Positions 17,001 through 24,833 of a DNA stretch of 45,064 bases are shown here, one piece after another. Both the position numbers and the translations under genes were made by a program. Under the pieces are notes generated by a model. It was not told the origin of the DNA and did not search any database. It saw only the letters and a program-made list of their open reading frames with translations. Position 1 is the stretch's first letter. Each line of letters begins with the position of its first letter. The stretch lies in contig PXRI01000043.1 of NCBI GenBank assembly GCA_003021005.1, positions 2,958 to 48,021 of the forward strand, given 5' to 3'. The DNA is from Halobacteriales archaeon QS_1_69_70. Its GTDB lineage: Archaea; Halobacteriota; Halobacteria; Halobacteriales; Haloarculaceae.

Positions 17001-17232
17001 TCGCGTCCAGGAGATGCGGAAGGACCTCGAGCTGGACGTCGACGCCAGGGTCCGGGTGGACCTCGACGTCGCCGACGACCGGGTCGCCGACCTGGTCCGG
17101 ACACGGGCGGACCTCGTTGGCGAGGAGGTCCGGGCCGCCGAGTTCGGCCCGGTCGCGGACGGCCACGAGCGGACCTGGGACGTCGAGGGCACCGACATGC
17201 AGATAGCCATCGAGCCCGTCTCCGGCGACTGA
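14008..17232 (+). CDS. ileS: Isoleucyl-tRNA synthetase
   Basis: 1074 aa, full length. A class Ia synthetase that charges tRNA-Ile. The HIGH motif appears as HMGT at residues 57-60 in PPYTSGAAHMGTTWNK, and KMSKS as SMSKS at residues 604-608. Between them lie the CP1 editing domain (WTTTPWTVPANT, and near 14990 LVHSAPGHGEEDFERG) and two zinc-like knuckles, CPRC and CWRC. The C-terminal anticodon-binding domain is of the archaeal/eukaryal-like type. ATG 14008 is chosen because family similarity begins at MSRFEAVDGRYDP. The stop is followed within a few bases by hairpin array 2. Confidence 0.97.
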   Translation: MSRFEAVDGRYDPGAVEDRVFDRWDAVDAYEQTKRHRADGEDFFFVDGPPYTSGAAHMGTTWNKTLKDAYIRYHRMCGYDVTDRPGYDMHGLPIETRVEEQLGFENKKDIEAFGERNFIEACKEYATDQLEGLQEDFKSFGVWMDWDDPYRTVDPAYMEAAWWGFARAHDRGLVEQGPRSISQCPRCETAIANNEVEYDHVEDPSIYVRLPLSDREGSLVIWTTTPWTVPANTFVAVDGDATYRAVEARDGDETELLYLEESCVEETLERAGYDEWTVRESVAGEEMVGWTYHHPLREEVPAAPDSEAACRVYAADYVEADRTGLVHSAPGHGEEDFERGRELDLEIFCPVGPDGTYTDRGGAYAGQFVKDADDAIVEDLDAAGLLLSADRHHHDYGHCWRCDTPVIQMVTDQWFITVTDIKADLLELIEDSEWHPSDARDDRFRDFVAESPDWNVSRQRYWGIPIPIWVPDEWSGDVEDAIVVGTREELADRVDQPVDPETVDLHKDTVDELTITEEGTTYTRVPDVFDVWLDSSVASWGTLEYPDTEAAFERLWPADLIIEAHDQTRGWFWSQLGMGGAALEEIPYREVVMHGFANMPDGRSMSKSKDIFVDPHEVVDEHGVDPMRLFLLSVTPQGDDMRFSWAETQEMERRLNVLWNVFRFPLPYMRLDGFDPTAGREPGGAADGSAPGAVAEADLETVDRWVLSRLQTVVAEMTGHWEAVRQDRAVEELLGFVVGDVSRFYVQAVRERMWAEEDSPSKRAAYATLYHVLVETTKLLAPFAPLVADDIYGSLTGEAGHDTVHMCDWPAPDGSLQDPELEADVEVVAAVEEAGSNARQQAERKLRWPVRRVVVAADDEAAAAAVDRHRELLRDRLNTREVELVETGGDWEELRYSARADMSVVGPEFGETAGDVMEAMNAVSLRQASVEALEAAVAEELGREVALTDEMVSFTAETPDGVEGTPFAVDGEDRGVVYVDTTLTEDIEAEGYAREVIRRVQEMRKDLELDVDARVRVDLDVADDRVADLVRTRADLVGEEVRAAEFGPVADGHERTWDVEGTDMQIAIEPVSGD

Positions 17233-17237
17233 ATGGA

Positions 17238-17438
17238 TCCTCGGGCAGTCGCGCGGCTCGCGGCTTCGCCGCTCGCTCGTTCCGAGGCCTCACTTCGTTC
17301 GGCCTCGCGGCTCACGTGTCGTCGCTCCCGTTGGTCACTCCTCCCGCTCGCTCCGTCCGCGGCCTCCCTACAGTCGGCCGCGCGGCTCGCGGCTTCACCG
17401 CTCGCTCCGTCCGCGGCCTCACTACAGTCGGCCGCGCG
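17238..17438. repeat. Hairpin array 2 (directly after ileS)
   Basis: Three clear copies of the variable-arm hairpin, in inverted orientation to array 1. 17283-17307: CGAGGCC arms, core TCACTTCGTTC. 17358-17382: CGCGGCC arms, core TCCCTACAGTC. 17412-17436: CGCGGCC arms, core TCACTACAGTC. Arms are perfect 7-bp complements. Degenerate copies fill the gaps. The array happens to be open in the frame of the following metalloprotease, creating a false N-terminal extension. Confidence 0.85.
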
Positions 17439-17439
17439 G

Positions 17440-19344
17440 GTGGCGGTGGCTCTCCTCCTCGTCGCCGTCGGTGTCGCCACCCTCGCCGGCCCGGCCACCG
17501 CGGAGAGCGTCGACGTCGAGCACACCGTCGGCATGACCGAGGAGGCCGGTACCGTCGACGTGACCACGCAGGTATTCGTCCCGAGCGGCACCGCGAGCCT
17601 CCGTGTCACGATCCCGAGGGAAACCGACGTCTACGAGAAACGCGGGTTCACGAGGGTGGACCATCGGACTTACGAGTGGACTCGCTCGACCGACGAGCCC
17701 TCGCTGTCGTACACGATGGCAGGCAACGTCACCGTCGACCGCGGGAACGGCGACCGTCACCTCTTTGCAGTCACCGACGCGTGGGCCATCGTCAGCTCGC
17801 CGACGGTCGACATCCGGACGGCGAGCAGTGACGTCGCTGCCGACGAGCGGTACCGCGTGGAGGGGCAGGGCGCCGCCGGCCCCGACGTCACCTACCTCGG
17901 CGCCCACGCCAGGCACGTCCGGGCCGCCGACCAGCGGTTCACACTCGTCGTCCCGGACGCCGCCGACATGGCGACGACCCCGGCGGCCGCCCTGGATTCT
18001 CTCGAACAGGCGTCCCGCCGCATCGAGTTCGGCCGGCGGGACGACGAGGTGTTCGTCGTGGTCGCGCCGACGACGGTCGAGTGGGCGGCGACCGGCCTCC
18101 AGCGCGGCGACGCCGACATGTGGATCCGCGACGTCCAGCGGGTCGACACCGTGCGCAACGCCTGGATCCACGAGTACGTCCACACCCGCCAGGACTACGA
18201 ACCGACCGCCGAGACCCGCTGGACCGTCGAGGCGATGGCGGAGTACTACGCGGCGCTCGTCCCATTCGAGGCCGGCCGGATCGCCTACGGCGAGTTCCGG
18301 TCGAAGCTCGAGGACGGCCGCAGCGCGGCGTACGACGACGTCGTGCTCGCCGAGCCCGCGACGTGGGAGCCCGACGAGGGTGATTACGTCAAGGGCGCGC
18401 TGGTCTGGGCGGCGCTCGACCGGCGGCTGCACGCCGAGGCCGACGCCAGCATGGGCGACGTCGTCGCCACCTTCGGCGACCGGGAGGTCTCCCAAGCCGA
18501 CTTCCTCGACACCATCGAGCGGATCGGCGGCGCCGAGGTGCGGTCCGAGGCCCGCGAGTACACCGAGACGACCGCGACCCCCGAGGTCCGGAGCGAAACC
18601 GAGCACGTCCGGGCGTTCGGCGGGCCGCTGGTCCGCAACGAGTTCGACGGCTTCGCCGTCTCCGGACCCGCCCGTGAGACCGATGTGGCTGCCCCGCGGC
18701 TCGTGACCGGTGAGACCCTCGAGGCCACCGTCGTCGTGCGGAACGAGGGCACCGACACGGGCGGGTACTCGGTGCCGTTCCGGGTCGACGGTCGGACGGT
18801 CGCCACGCGAGGCGGCACCCTCGACCCCGGCGAGTCGGCGACGCTTTCGTTCACCCACACGTTCCGGACCGCCGGGGAGTACGACCTCCGGGCCGGGACG
18901 GCCACCGCGACCGCCGTCGTCCGGCGGCCGGCCGAGCCGACGGTGACCGACCTCTCGGTCGACCCTGTCTCGCCGGCCCGCGGTGAACCGGTCCGGATCA
19001 GCGCGACCGTCGGCTCCAGCGCGGACCGGCCGGCGAACGGCACCATCACCATCGCCGTCGACGGCGACGCCCTCGCGACCCGGCGGGTCGCCGTCGCCGA
19101 CGTCACGACCGTCGAGGCGACGACTTCGTTCGACGCGGCCGGCGAGCACACAGTGGGAGCCGGCGACCAGACGAAGTCGGTGACAATTCGGGAAGTGACC
19201 GTCACGCCGACCGCCAGTCCGCCCCCCTCGAACGGCACCGTTCCGGGCACCCCCTCGGGGGGCGCCGGGGCCGGCCCCGGTATCCCGCTGGCGGTCGCCG
19301 CGCTGGCCGGGGCGGCGTTGCTCCTGGGAGGGCGGTCGTCGTGA
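17440..19344 (+). CDS. Secreted HEXXH metalloprotease with CARDB-like domains
   Basis: 634 aa from GTG 17440. Residues 2-22 are a signal peptide (AVALLLVAVGVATLAGPATA). A gluzincin-like site HEYVH at 244-248 is followed by E264 in EAMAEYYA, fitting HEXXH plus a distal Glu. The preceding N-terminal beta region resembles the M1/M61-type fold. Two CARDB-like modules follow (TLEATVVVRNEGTDTGGYSV, then TVTDLSVDPVSPARGEPVRI). A C-terminal Pro/Thr/Gly linker and hydrophobic helix (IPLAVAALAGAALLLGG) anchor it outside the cell. The frame is open back to 17233, but those residues are Ala/Ser/Arg-rich and come from the hairpin array; a signal peptide starting at 17440 makes better sense. The substrate is unknown. 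Confidence 0.75.
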   Translation: MAVALLLVAVGVATLAGPATAESVDVEHTVGMTEEAGTVDVTTQVFVPSGTASLRVTIPRETDVYEKRGFTRVDHRTYEWTRSTDEPSLSYTMAGNVTVDRGNGDRHLFAVTDAWAIVSSPTVDIRTASSDVAADERYRVEGQGAAGPDVTYLGAHARHVRAADQRFTLVVPDAADMATTPAAALDSLEQASRRIEFGRRDDEVFVVVAPTTVEWAATGLQRGDADMWIRDVQRVDTVRNAWIHEYVHTRQDYEPTAETRWTVEAMAEYYAALVPFEAGRIAYGEFRSKLEDGRSAAYDDVVLAEPATWEPDEGDYVKGALVWAALDRRLHAEADASMGDVVATFGDREVSQADFLDTIERIGGAEVRSEAREYTETTATPEVRSETEHVRAFGGPLVRNEFDGFAVSGPARETDVAAPRLVTGETLEATVVVRNEGTDTGGYSVPFRVDGRTVATRGGTLDPGESATLSFTHTFRTAGEYDLRAGTATATAVVRRPAEPTVTDLSVDPVSPARGEPVRISATVGSSADRPANGTITIAVDGDALATRRVAVADVTTVEATTSFDAAGEHTVGAGDQTKSVTIREVTVTPTASPPPSNGTVPGTPSGGAGAGPGIPLAVAALAGAALLLGGRSS

Positions 19345-19574
19345 CCGCCCCGTACCTGGTCTGTCCGACCTGCGAGCACGTCGTCGGCCAGAGGGCCGAC
19401 GGTTCCGTGGACACCGCGGCCGGGAGCGGTGACGGGGACCCGGACCCGGACGTTGCGGACCCGCGGTGTCCCGCGTGCGGCTCGCGCCGTGCCTACCGCG
19501 CCGTGGAGCCGGCGCTGCCCGACGCCGAGAGCGAGGCCTACGTGAAACTCGACGCCGACGCCGCAGAGGACTGA
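19341..19574 (+). CDS. Small zinc-ribbon protein
   Basis: 77 aa with two CxxC knuckles, CPTC near residue 8 and CPAC near residue 43, separated by an acidic loop; this is a rubredoxin-type zinc ribbon. GTG 19341 overlaps the protease stop (GTGA), so it is translationally coupled. Function unknown; haloarchaea encode many such small zinc proteins. Confidence 0.75.
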   Translation: MTAPYLVCPTCEHVVGQRADGSVDTAAGSGDGDPDPDVADPRCPACGSRRAYRAVEPALPDAESEAYVKLDADAAED

Positions 19575-19607
19575 TACCGATACCATGTCGGCCGTTCGCC
19601 CCGGCCG

Positions 19608-20441
19608 CTATAGGGCGTCCGCAATGGCGGGCGCGACGCTCACCTCGGAGACGGCGCGCTCTATGGTGTCGGTCCCGTAGACGGCGTCGACGCCGGCGTC
19701 GGCCAGTCGCGTCCGGGCGCCGTCCGAAAGGAGCGGATGAACGCAGGCGACGACCACCCGGCCGGGGTCGGAGAGCTGTTCGACGGCCGTACGCATCGAC
19801 GCGCCGGTCGCGACGATGTCGTCGACGAGCACCACGTCACGGCCCGCGGTCGCGGCGTCGCCCGGCGTGACCTCGACCGAGGTATCCGAGAGACGGCGCT
19901 TCTCGAAGTGGTCGGCCTCGCCGGCGCCGTAGGCGTCCCGGAGTGTCCGGGCCAGGCCGGCGGCGCCGGCGTCAGGCGAGACGAAAAGGGGGTCCGAGAG
20001 CTCGCCCAGCGGCTCGGCCAGTCGCGCCGCGGCGTCGACGGCCCGACACGGGACGTCGAAGAACTCGCACACGGTGGGCTCGTGGGGGTTCACCGTCAGG
20101 ACGCGGTCGGTGCCGGTGGAGACCGCGCGGGCGACGGCGCGGGCCGAGACCGGCTCGCCCGCGGTGAACGCCTCGTCCTGGCGGGCGTAGCCCATGTACG
20201 GCAGGACCGTGAGGACGTCCTCGGCGCGCTGGCCGGCGGCGTCCTGCAGCTGGAGCAGCTCGAGGTGGGCGCGGTCCGACGTCGTCGCGGCGACGACCAC
20301 CGCGCGGTCTCCGGACCCGCGGACGCGGACCAGCCGCTCGCCGTCGGCGAACCGGTCGTACTCGACCTCGGCGAGCGGCTCGTCGAGTTCCCGGGCGAGT
20401 GCGACCGCGACCGCCTGGGAGGCGGCGCCGGGCACGATCAT
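19608..20441 (-). CDS. prs: Ribose-phosphate diphosphokinase (PRPP synthetase)
   Basis: 277 aa. Makes PRPP from ribose 5-phosphate and ATP. The N-terminal DRFADGERLVRVRG, the active-site region LPYMGYARQDEAFTAGEPVS, the VNPHEP segment and the PRPP-binding loop VVLVDDIVATGASM are all present. It is at the short end for the family, as in other archaea. A TATA-like GTTTACC (minus strand, near 20464-20470) lies about 27 nt upstream of ATG 20441, so it is probably leaderless. It is 48 bp downstream of idsA on the same strand. Confidence 0.93.
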   Translation of the reverse strand: MIVPGAASQAVAVALARELDEPLAEVEYDRFADGERLVRVRGSGDRAVVVAATTSDRAHLELLQLQDAAGQRAEDVLTVLPYMGYARQDEAFTAGEPVSARAVARAVSTGTDRVLTVNPHEPTVCEFFDVPCRAVDAAARLAEPLGELSDPLFVSPDAGAAGLARTLRDAYGAGEADHFEKRRLSDTSVEVTPGDAATAGRDVVLVDDIVATGASMRTAVEQLSDPGRVVVACVHPLLSDGARTRLADAGVDAVYGTDTIERAVSEVSVAPAIADAL

Positions 20442-20489
20442 GCGCGGGTCTCCGGCGGCCGTCGGTAAACGCGTTCCCCTTCGGGGCGG

Positions 20490-21365
20490 CTACCGCTCAC
20501 GGACCACCACGAACTCCGCGAGGTCCTCCAGGTAGCCGACGGCCGCCGAGTCGACGGCGTCGGTGGCCTCCAGGGCGGACAGCGCCGCCTCGGACTCGCT
20601 GCGGGCGCGCTCGTTGGCCTCCTCGGGCGACAGTTCGGTGATCTGGACGAGCGACGGCCGCTTTAGGGCCTCGTCCCGGCCGGTCGGCTTCCCGAGGTCG
20701 GCGGGGTCGGCGGTCGCGTCGAGGACGTCGTCCCGGATCTGGAAGGCGATGCCGACGCGCTCGGCGTAGCGGCCGAACGCCTCGACGGTGTAGGCGTCGG
20801 CGTCGGCGGCGATGGCGCCGAGTTCGGCGGCGGCCCGGAACAGCGCGCCCGTCTTCCGCCGTGCGAGCTCCATGTACTCGGGCTCGCTTTCCGGCTCGTC
20901 GACCAGCTCGGTCGCCTCGCCCTCGCCGAGTTCCACCATCGCCTCGCTGACGACCTGCATCGCACGCTCGTCGGCCGAGAACAGCGCAAACGCCTCCCCG
21001 AGCAGGCCGTCGCTGGTCACGATGGCCGAGCCGTGGCCGAACGCGGCCCAGGCGCTGTCGACGCCGCGGCGGAGGTCCGACTCGTCGATGATGTCGTCGA
21101 CCACGAGCGAGGCGTTGTGGACGAGTTCGATCCCGACCGCGAAGTCCACCGCCCGCCGGGAGGGCCCGCTCGCCTGGCCCTCCTCGCCGGCGAGGTCCCC
21201 GCCGACGGCCTCGAAGGCGAGAAGCGTCACCATCGGCCGCACCCGCTTGCCCCCCGACAGCGCGACGTGCGCCAGCCGCTCCCGCATGGCCCCGGGCTCG
21301 GTGGCGTCGAGGACGGGCTCCAGCCGACCCTCGATGAGGGTCCGACGCCGCTCGAGGTACTCCAT
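20490..21365 (-). CDS. idsA: Polyprenyl (geranylgeranyl/farnesyl) diphosphate synthase
   Basis: 291 aa. Trans-isoprenyl diphosphate synthase with the first Asp-rich motif VVDDIIDESDLRRG (DDxxD) and the second FQIRDDVLDATAD (DDxxD), plus GGKRVRP near the N-terminus that binds IPP. In archaea it supplies GGPP for ether lipids and carotenoids. ATG 21365 (MEYLERRRTLIEGRLEP) matches the family start; the upstream open frame is not coding. The chain length of the product cannot be decided by eye. Confidence 0.93.
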   Translation of the reverse strand: MEYLERRRTLIEGRLEPVLDATEPGAMRERLAHVALSGGKRVRPMVTLLAFEAVGGDLAGEEGQASGPSRRAVDFAVGIELVHNASLVVDDIIDESDLRRGVDSAWAAFGHGSAIVTSDGLLGEAFALFSADERAMQVVSEAMVELGEGEATELVDEPESEPEYMELARRKTGALFRAAAELGAIAADADAYTVEAFGRYAERVGIAFQIRDDVLDATADPADLGKPTGRDEALKRPSLVQITELSPEEANERARSESEAALSALEATDAVDSAAVGYLEDLAEFVVVRER

Positions 21366-21527
21366 GACGGCAGTTGGTCCGGTCCCGGAAGTACGTGACG
21401 GATACGTCCCGAACTTCCTGCACGGGGTCCATGCGGCGGCTCCTCGCGTGCCGCGGCCCCCCAAGCACGGTCAGACAGACTGGAGGTCTCCCGACGATCG
21501 AGGCTCGGTCCCCCGCTCGCCCGATTC

Positions 21528-21600
21528 GCGTGTCGTCCCTCCCTCCGGTCAGTCCTCCCGCTCGCCCATCCGGCGGCCTCCCTCCGGTCGGCCGCCGGGT
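21528..21600. repeat. Hairpin array 3
   Basis: A short array in the 400-bp gap upstream of idsA. One perfect copy at 21572-21596 (GGCGGCC arms, core TCCCTCCGGTC), preceded by the same spacer found in arrays 4 and 5 (CGTGTCGTCCCTCCC, then TCCTCCCGCTCG). Apart from the array, 21366-21762 shows no gene. Confidence 0.8.
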
Positions 21601-21762
21601 CCACGATAGGCGGCACTCCCGATATAGCGTTCGCATTCCCGAGACGCTCCATGCGGTCGCCTCACGCCAGTCGCCCGCGCGGCGTGTCGAAAGACGGCCG
21701 CCGACATGCTTTCGTCAGTGAGCAACGCGATGGTTTGGGTGTTACACAGGGGCTCGGGACGT

Positions 21763-22729
21763 AAGATAACTTTTGAATATTAGAGGAGCCTGCGCTCCGG
21801 TCTGCAGCTTACCTCACTTACTCGGGTAACCGATCGAAAGACGTCACGGACTACCCTGGATCAAGGATACTGCGATAGCCGAGACCTGCCTCCTGAGGCT
21901 CTGCCACACCGGGAGAAAGCCCGAATCGATGTCGCTCGGTCGCGCGTGTACGCACACGTGTGCGAGCAAAACAGATCTTCGAGAACGAGCGATACGTTTT
22001 ATCCCGGTTATCGGTGCCCACTCGTTCGAATGCCTGGCAGGTCCGGTCTCGCTGAAACGGACGATCGCTCGACGACGAACCAGCGTGTGTTAGGCGCCCG
22101 ACGTCGGGACCGTCGAAGGCCCGGACTCGTCGATGGTCGTGGCACGGCCGCAGTCCACGACATACCCACCGTCCGTGGGCGGTTCCTCGTCCTACTCGAG
22201 GGCCCTGTCGCGCCGGTCTTCGGGTGTCTCGCCGTCGTTGCCCGGCCGCTCGGGCCGCTCTGGCCGGGATTCTGCGGAGTGGACGTCGAGTGACCGGAGT
22301 AGTTCGTATATATAGTTCGGATGGTACGTGACGTCGAACCGCTCTTCGATGAAATGATGGACTGCCCGGGTCGTCAACGGTTTTTCAGTCGCGAGCAGCT
22401 GCCGCAGCTGCTGGCGCTCCGACGCAGTCAGTTTCGAGGGCCGCCCGCCGCCGTGGTCCGGCGCGAGTTCGTCGACGCAGCCGTCGTTCCACTGCGCCGC
22501 CCACCGCGCGCCGGTCGGTTGGGACTTCCCCTCGCGAGTCGCGGCTTCCCCGAGCGTGTCTCCACGGTATAGATTCTTGATGAACCCGAGCCGTCGAACC
22601 ATCTCCGGGTCCTCGGCGTCCCGGAGTTTCGCGTCCAGTTCGTCTTCGCTCAGGTGTCGTTCGATCTCCTTCCGCCGACCGGTTCCCATGTGCACTCTAT
22701 CGGCTCTAAATATTCAAATCTTTTCTTAA
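21763..22729. mobile_element. Decayed IS630-type insertion element
   Basis: About 967 bp, flanked by imperfect inverted ends. The left end (21763-21784) reads AAGATAACTTTTGAATATTA; the right end, read inward from 22729 on the minus strand, contains AAGAAAAGATTTGAATATTT. Both continue AGAG. Inside is a minus-strand IS630-like transposase with in-frame stops. The segment is visibly AT-richer than its surroundings. Exact ends and any TA duplication are not certain. Confidence 0.6.
21857..22695 (-). pseudogene. IS630-family transposase, interrupted
   Basis: The first 167 codons (22695 to 22192) are intact: an N-terminal HTH region of IS630 OrfA type (ERHLSEDELDAKLRDAEDPE, MVRRLGFIKNLYRGDTLGEA, DHGGGRPSKLTASERQQL). 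A TAG at 22194-22192 stops it. The same frame continues DEEPPTDGGYVVD and TIDESGPSTVPTS to a second stop near 22093. Much further on, still in frame, FLPVWQSLRRQVSAIAVSLI (21857-21921) matches the NPxEPVWKSLK region at the end of IS630 DDE domains. The rest of the DDE domain is unrecognisable or deleted. The protein cannot be active; the HTH fragment could still be expressed. Start ATG 22695 or 22689. Confidence 0.7.
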
Positions 22730-22820
22730 TCATACCGCCACGATCGTCCGACATTAGGACTTCGTCGCCACGCAACCGGGGTCGCGCGGCTACCGGCACG
22801 CGACCCGCCTTCTCGAGGAG

Positions 22821-23789
22821 TTAAACCTCCGGCGGGTCGCCGCCGAACTCCTCGATGAGCGCGGGGACGACGTCGAAGAGGTCGTCGACGATGCCGTAGT
22901 CGGCGATGTCGTAGATAGGCGCGTTCGGGTCGGTGTTGATCGCGACGATGGTGTCGGCGCCCTTCATGCCGGCGACGTGCTGGACGGCACCGGAGATGCC
23001 GATGGCGATGTAGACGTCGGGGGTGACCACCTTGCCGGACTGGCCGACCTGGCGGTTCTTCGGCAGCCACTCGTTGTCGACGATGGGCCGCGAGGAGGAC
23101 AACGTCGCGCCGAGCGTGTCGGCGAGTTCCTCGACGAGGGGGAGGTTCTCCGCCTCCTCGATACCGCGCCCGATGGAGACGAGGACGTCGGCCTCGGTGA
23201 TGTCGACGTCGCCGCCGCCGACCTCCTCGAACCCGTTGACAGTCGTCCCCGACTCGCCGCCGACGTCGACGTCGATCGGCTCGACGGCGGCGTCGCCGCG
23301 GTCCTCCGCCTGCGGCCACTCGGCGGGCCGGACGGTGACGGCGTACTGGTCGGCGTCGACCTGGTAGGTGGTTTCGACCTTGCCGCCGTACTGCTCGCGG
23401 GTGACCTCGATGCCGCCGCCGTCGACCTCGAAGTCGATGACGTCGGTCACGAGCGGGACGTCGAGCCGCTGGGCGACCGCCGGCGCGTAGTCGAGGCCGT
23501 CGACCGAGTTCGGCGCGACGAGCGCGGTCGGCTCGAGGTCGGCGTGGAGCCGTTCGATGGCCGCCGCGTGGATGCCGTGGTTGAACTCCTCGCCGTCGTC
23601 GACGGTGTAGACGGTGTCGACACCGTCGCGGTTCAGGTCCTCGGCGAAGCCGTCGACGTCGCCGCCGACGACGAGCAGGTTCAACTCCCCGCCCAGGCCG
23701 TCCGCCAGCCGTCGGCCGGCGGTGACGAGTTCGTAGGAGACGTCCCGCACCTCGCCGCGGCGGTGCTCGGCGACGGCGAGGACGCTCAT
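22821..23789 (-). CDS. etfA: Electron transfer flavoprotein, alpha subunit
   Basis: 322 aa. The C-terminal FAD-binding domain is clear: [39 protein letters not shown] and [19 protein letters not shown] carries electrons from acyl-CoA dehydrogenases to the quinone pool. ATG 23789 begins [20 protein letters not shown], the normal N-terminus. It follows etfB on the same strand after an unusually wide 145-bp gap that contains short repeats. Confidence 0.95.
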   Translation of the reverse strand: MSVLAVAEHRRGEVRDVSYELVTAGRRLADGLGGELNLLVVGGDVDGFAEDLNRDGVDTVYTVDDGEEFNHGIHAAAIERLHADLEPTALVAPNSVDGLDYAPAVAQRLDVPLVTDVIDFEVDGGGIEVTREQYGGKVETTYQVDADQYAVTVRPAEWPQAEDRGDAAVEPIDVDVGGESGTTVNGFEEVGGGDVDITEADVLVSIGRGIEEAENLPLVEELADTLGATLSSSRPIVDNEWLPKNRQVGQSGKVVTPDVYIAIGISGAVQHVAGMKGADTIVAINTDPNAPIYDIADYGIVDDLFDVVPALIEEFGGDPPEV

Positions 23790-23810
23790 GCGCGGTCACC
23801 CCCGGTGGCG

Positions 23811-23883
23811 GGCGAGCGGGCCTCGAGGGGCCGGATAGCGGGCGGACGGGCCTCGAGCCGCCCCGTGGGCGAGCGGGCCTCGA
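23811..23883. repeat. Three short direct repeats between etfB and etfA
   Basis: GGCGRRCGGGCCTCGA occurs at 23811-23826, 23841-23856 and 23868-23883. The copies fill the gap between the two subunit genes, which are usually adjacent. No open frame continues across it. Their role is unknown. Confidence 0.6.
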
Positions 23884-23934
23884 CCGGCCCGACGGCGGGC
23901 CTGAGTGACTTGCGCTGAACGCGGTCCACGTGGG

Positions 23935-24729
23935 TCACGAGGACACGACCCCCTCGTCGCGGAGAAACGCCGCCAGTTCGCCGGCGGTCTCCTCGGGACT
24001 GCCCTCCCAGTAGGTGGCGTCGCCCTCGGAGGCGGGTTCGTACATGTCGGTGCGATCGACCGGCGACTCGAGCACGGACTCGTCGAGGCCGACATCGTCA
24101 ATGGTCCGGACCTCCAGCTCCTTGCGCTGGGCTTGCCGGATGCCGCGCAGGCTGGCGTACCGCGGTTCGTTGATCCCGGTCTGGATGGTGAAGACGGCGG
24201 GCAGCTCGACGTCGGTGAGTTCCTCGACGCCCCCTTCGAGTTCCCGGCGGACGCTCGCGACGTCGGCGTCGCGGTCCAGTTCGAAGTCGTTGACGACGGC
24301 GGCCCACTCGAAGCCGAGGCGCTCGGCCAGGGCGACGCCGGTGGCACCGTTGGCGTCGTCGCCCGCCTGGACCCCCGAGAAGACAATGTCGGGCGCTTCG
24401 GCCTCGGCGACGGCGGCCAGCAGTGCCGCCTTCGTGTCGACGTCGAGAAAGCCGGCGTCTGCGAGGTTGTCGTCCCACACGCGCACCGCCCGGTCGGCGC
24501 CCTTCGCCAGGGCCATCCGGATCGTCTCCTCGGCGCGCTCCGGGCCGATGGTGACCGTGACGACCTCCACGTCGTCGTCGGCCTCCGACAGCTGGACGGC
24601 CTCCTCGACGGCGTAGTCGTCCCACTCGTTGAGGTCGTACTCGAGGCTGCCGTCGTCGACGTCGAGTCCCGAGATTTGGAACTCGTCGTCGACCTCGGCG
24701 ACCTCCTTGACGGTGACGAGTACCTTCAT
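23935..24729 (-). CDS. etfB: Electron transfer flavoprotein, beta subunit
   Basis: 264 aa. Adenine-nucleotide alpha-hydrolase fold typical of ETF beta: MKVLVTVKEVAEVDDEFQIS, LNEWDDYAVEEAVQLSE, SGVQAGDDANGATGVALAER and the AMP-binding region. Pairs with EtfA to form the soluble heterodimer. It is the first gene of the etfBA unit. The upstream region has a TATA box and dyad sites (see promoter entry), so expression is probably repressor-controlled. Confidence 0.95.
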   Translation of the reverse strand: MKVLVTVKEVAEVDDEFQISGLDVDDGSLEYDLNEWDDYAVEEAVQLSEADDDVEVVTVTIGPERAEETIRMALAKGADRAVRVWDDNLADAGFLDVDTKAALLAAVAEAEAPDIVFSGVQAGDDANGATGVALAERLGFEWAAVVNDFELDRDADVASVRRELEGGVEELTDVELPAVFTIQTGINEPRYASLRGIRQAQRKELEVRTIDDVGLDESVLESPVDRTDMYEPASEGDATYWEGSPEETAGELAAFLRDEGVVSS

Positions 24730-24749
24730 GGCGAGATGTCACCTGAATT

Positions 24750-24793
24750 CACGAACGTTCGTGGTTAAACGTTTGCGAATCGTACAGCGTACG
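24750..24793 (-). promoter_or_regulatory. etfBA promoter with palindromic operator candidates
   Basis: A TATA box GTTTAAC (minus strand, 24764-24770) lies about 38 nt from the etfB ATG. Immediately downstream, at 24750-24763, is a perfect 14-bp palindrome CACGAACGTTCGTG, placed between TATA and the expected start site where a repressor would block the polymerase. AAACGTTT (24767-24774) overlaps the TATA box, and CGTAC-AGC-GTACG (24781-24793) lies just upstream. Confidence 0.6.
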
Positions 24794-24809
24794 TCGGCCG
24801 CCCTCCGGC

Positions 24810-24826
24810 GCTGAACACTGTTCAGC
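24810..24826. promoter_or_regulatory. 17-bp dyad GCTGAACA-C-TGTTCAGC
   Basis: Perfect 8-bp arms around one base, 8 bp after the 3' end of the membrane winged-helix gene and 81 bp upstream of etfB. It could be a second operator for etfBA or part of the 3' end of the upstream transcript. It lacks a following T-tract on either strand. Confidence 0.45.
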
Positions 24827-24833
24827 CACCAGC

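Noticed and set aside
21946-22293. Plus-strand ORF with a TATA-like box (GTTTTATCC) at about 22010
   Set aside because: It lies within the decayed IS630 element, and the opposite strand carries recognisable transposase residues in frame; this frame has no family pattern.
22726-23799. Minus-strand open frame over etfA
   Set aside because: Arg-rich shadow frame of a clear etfA.
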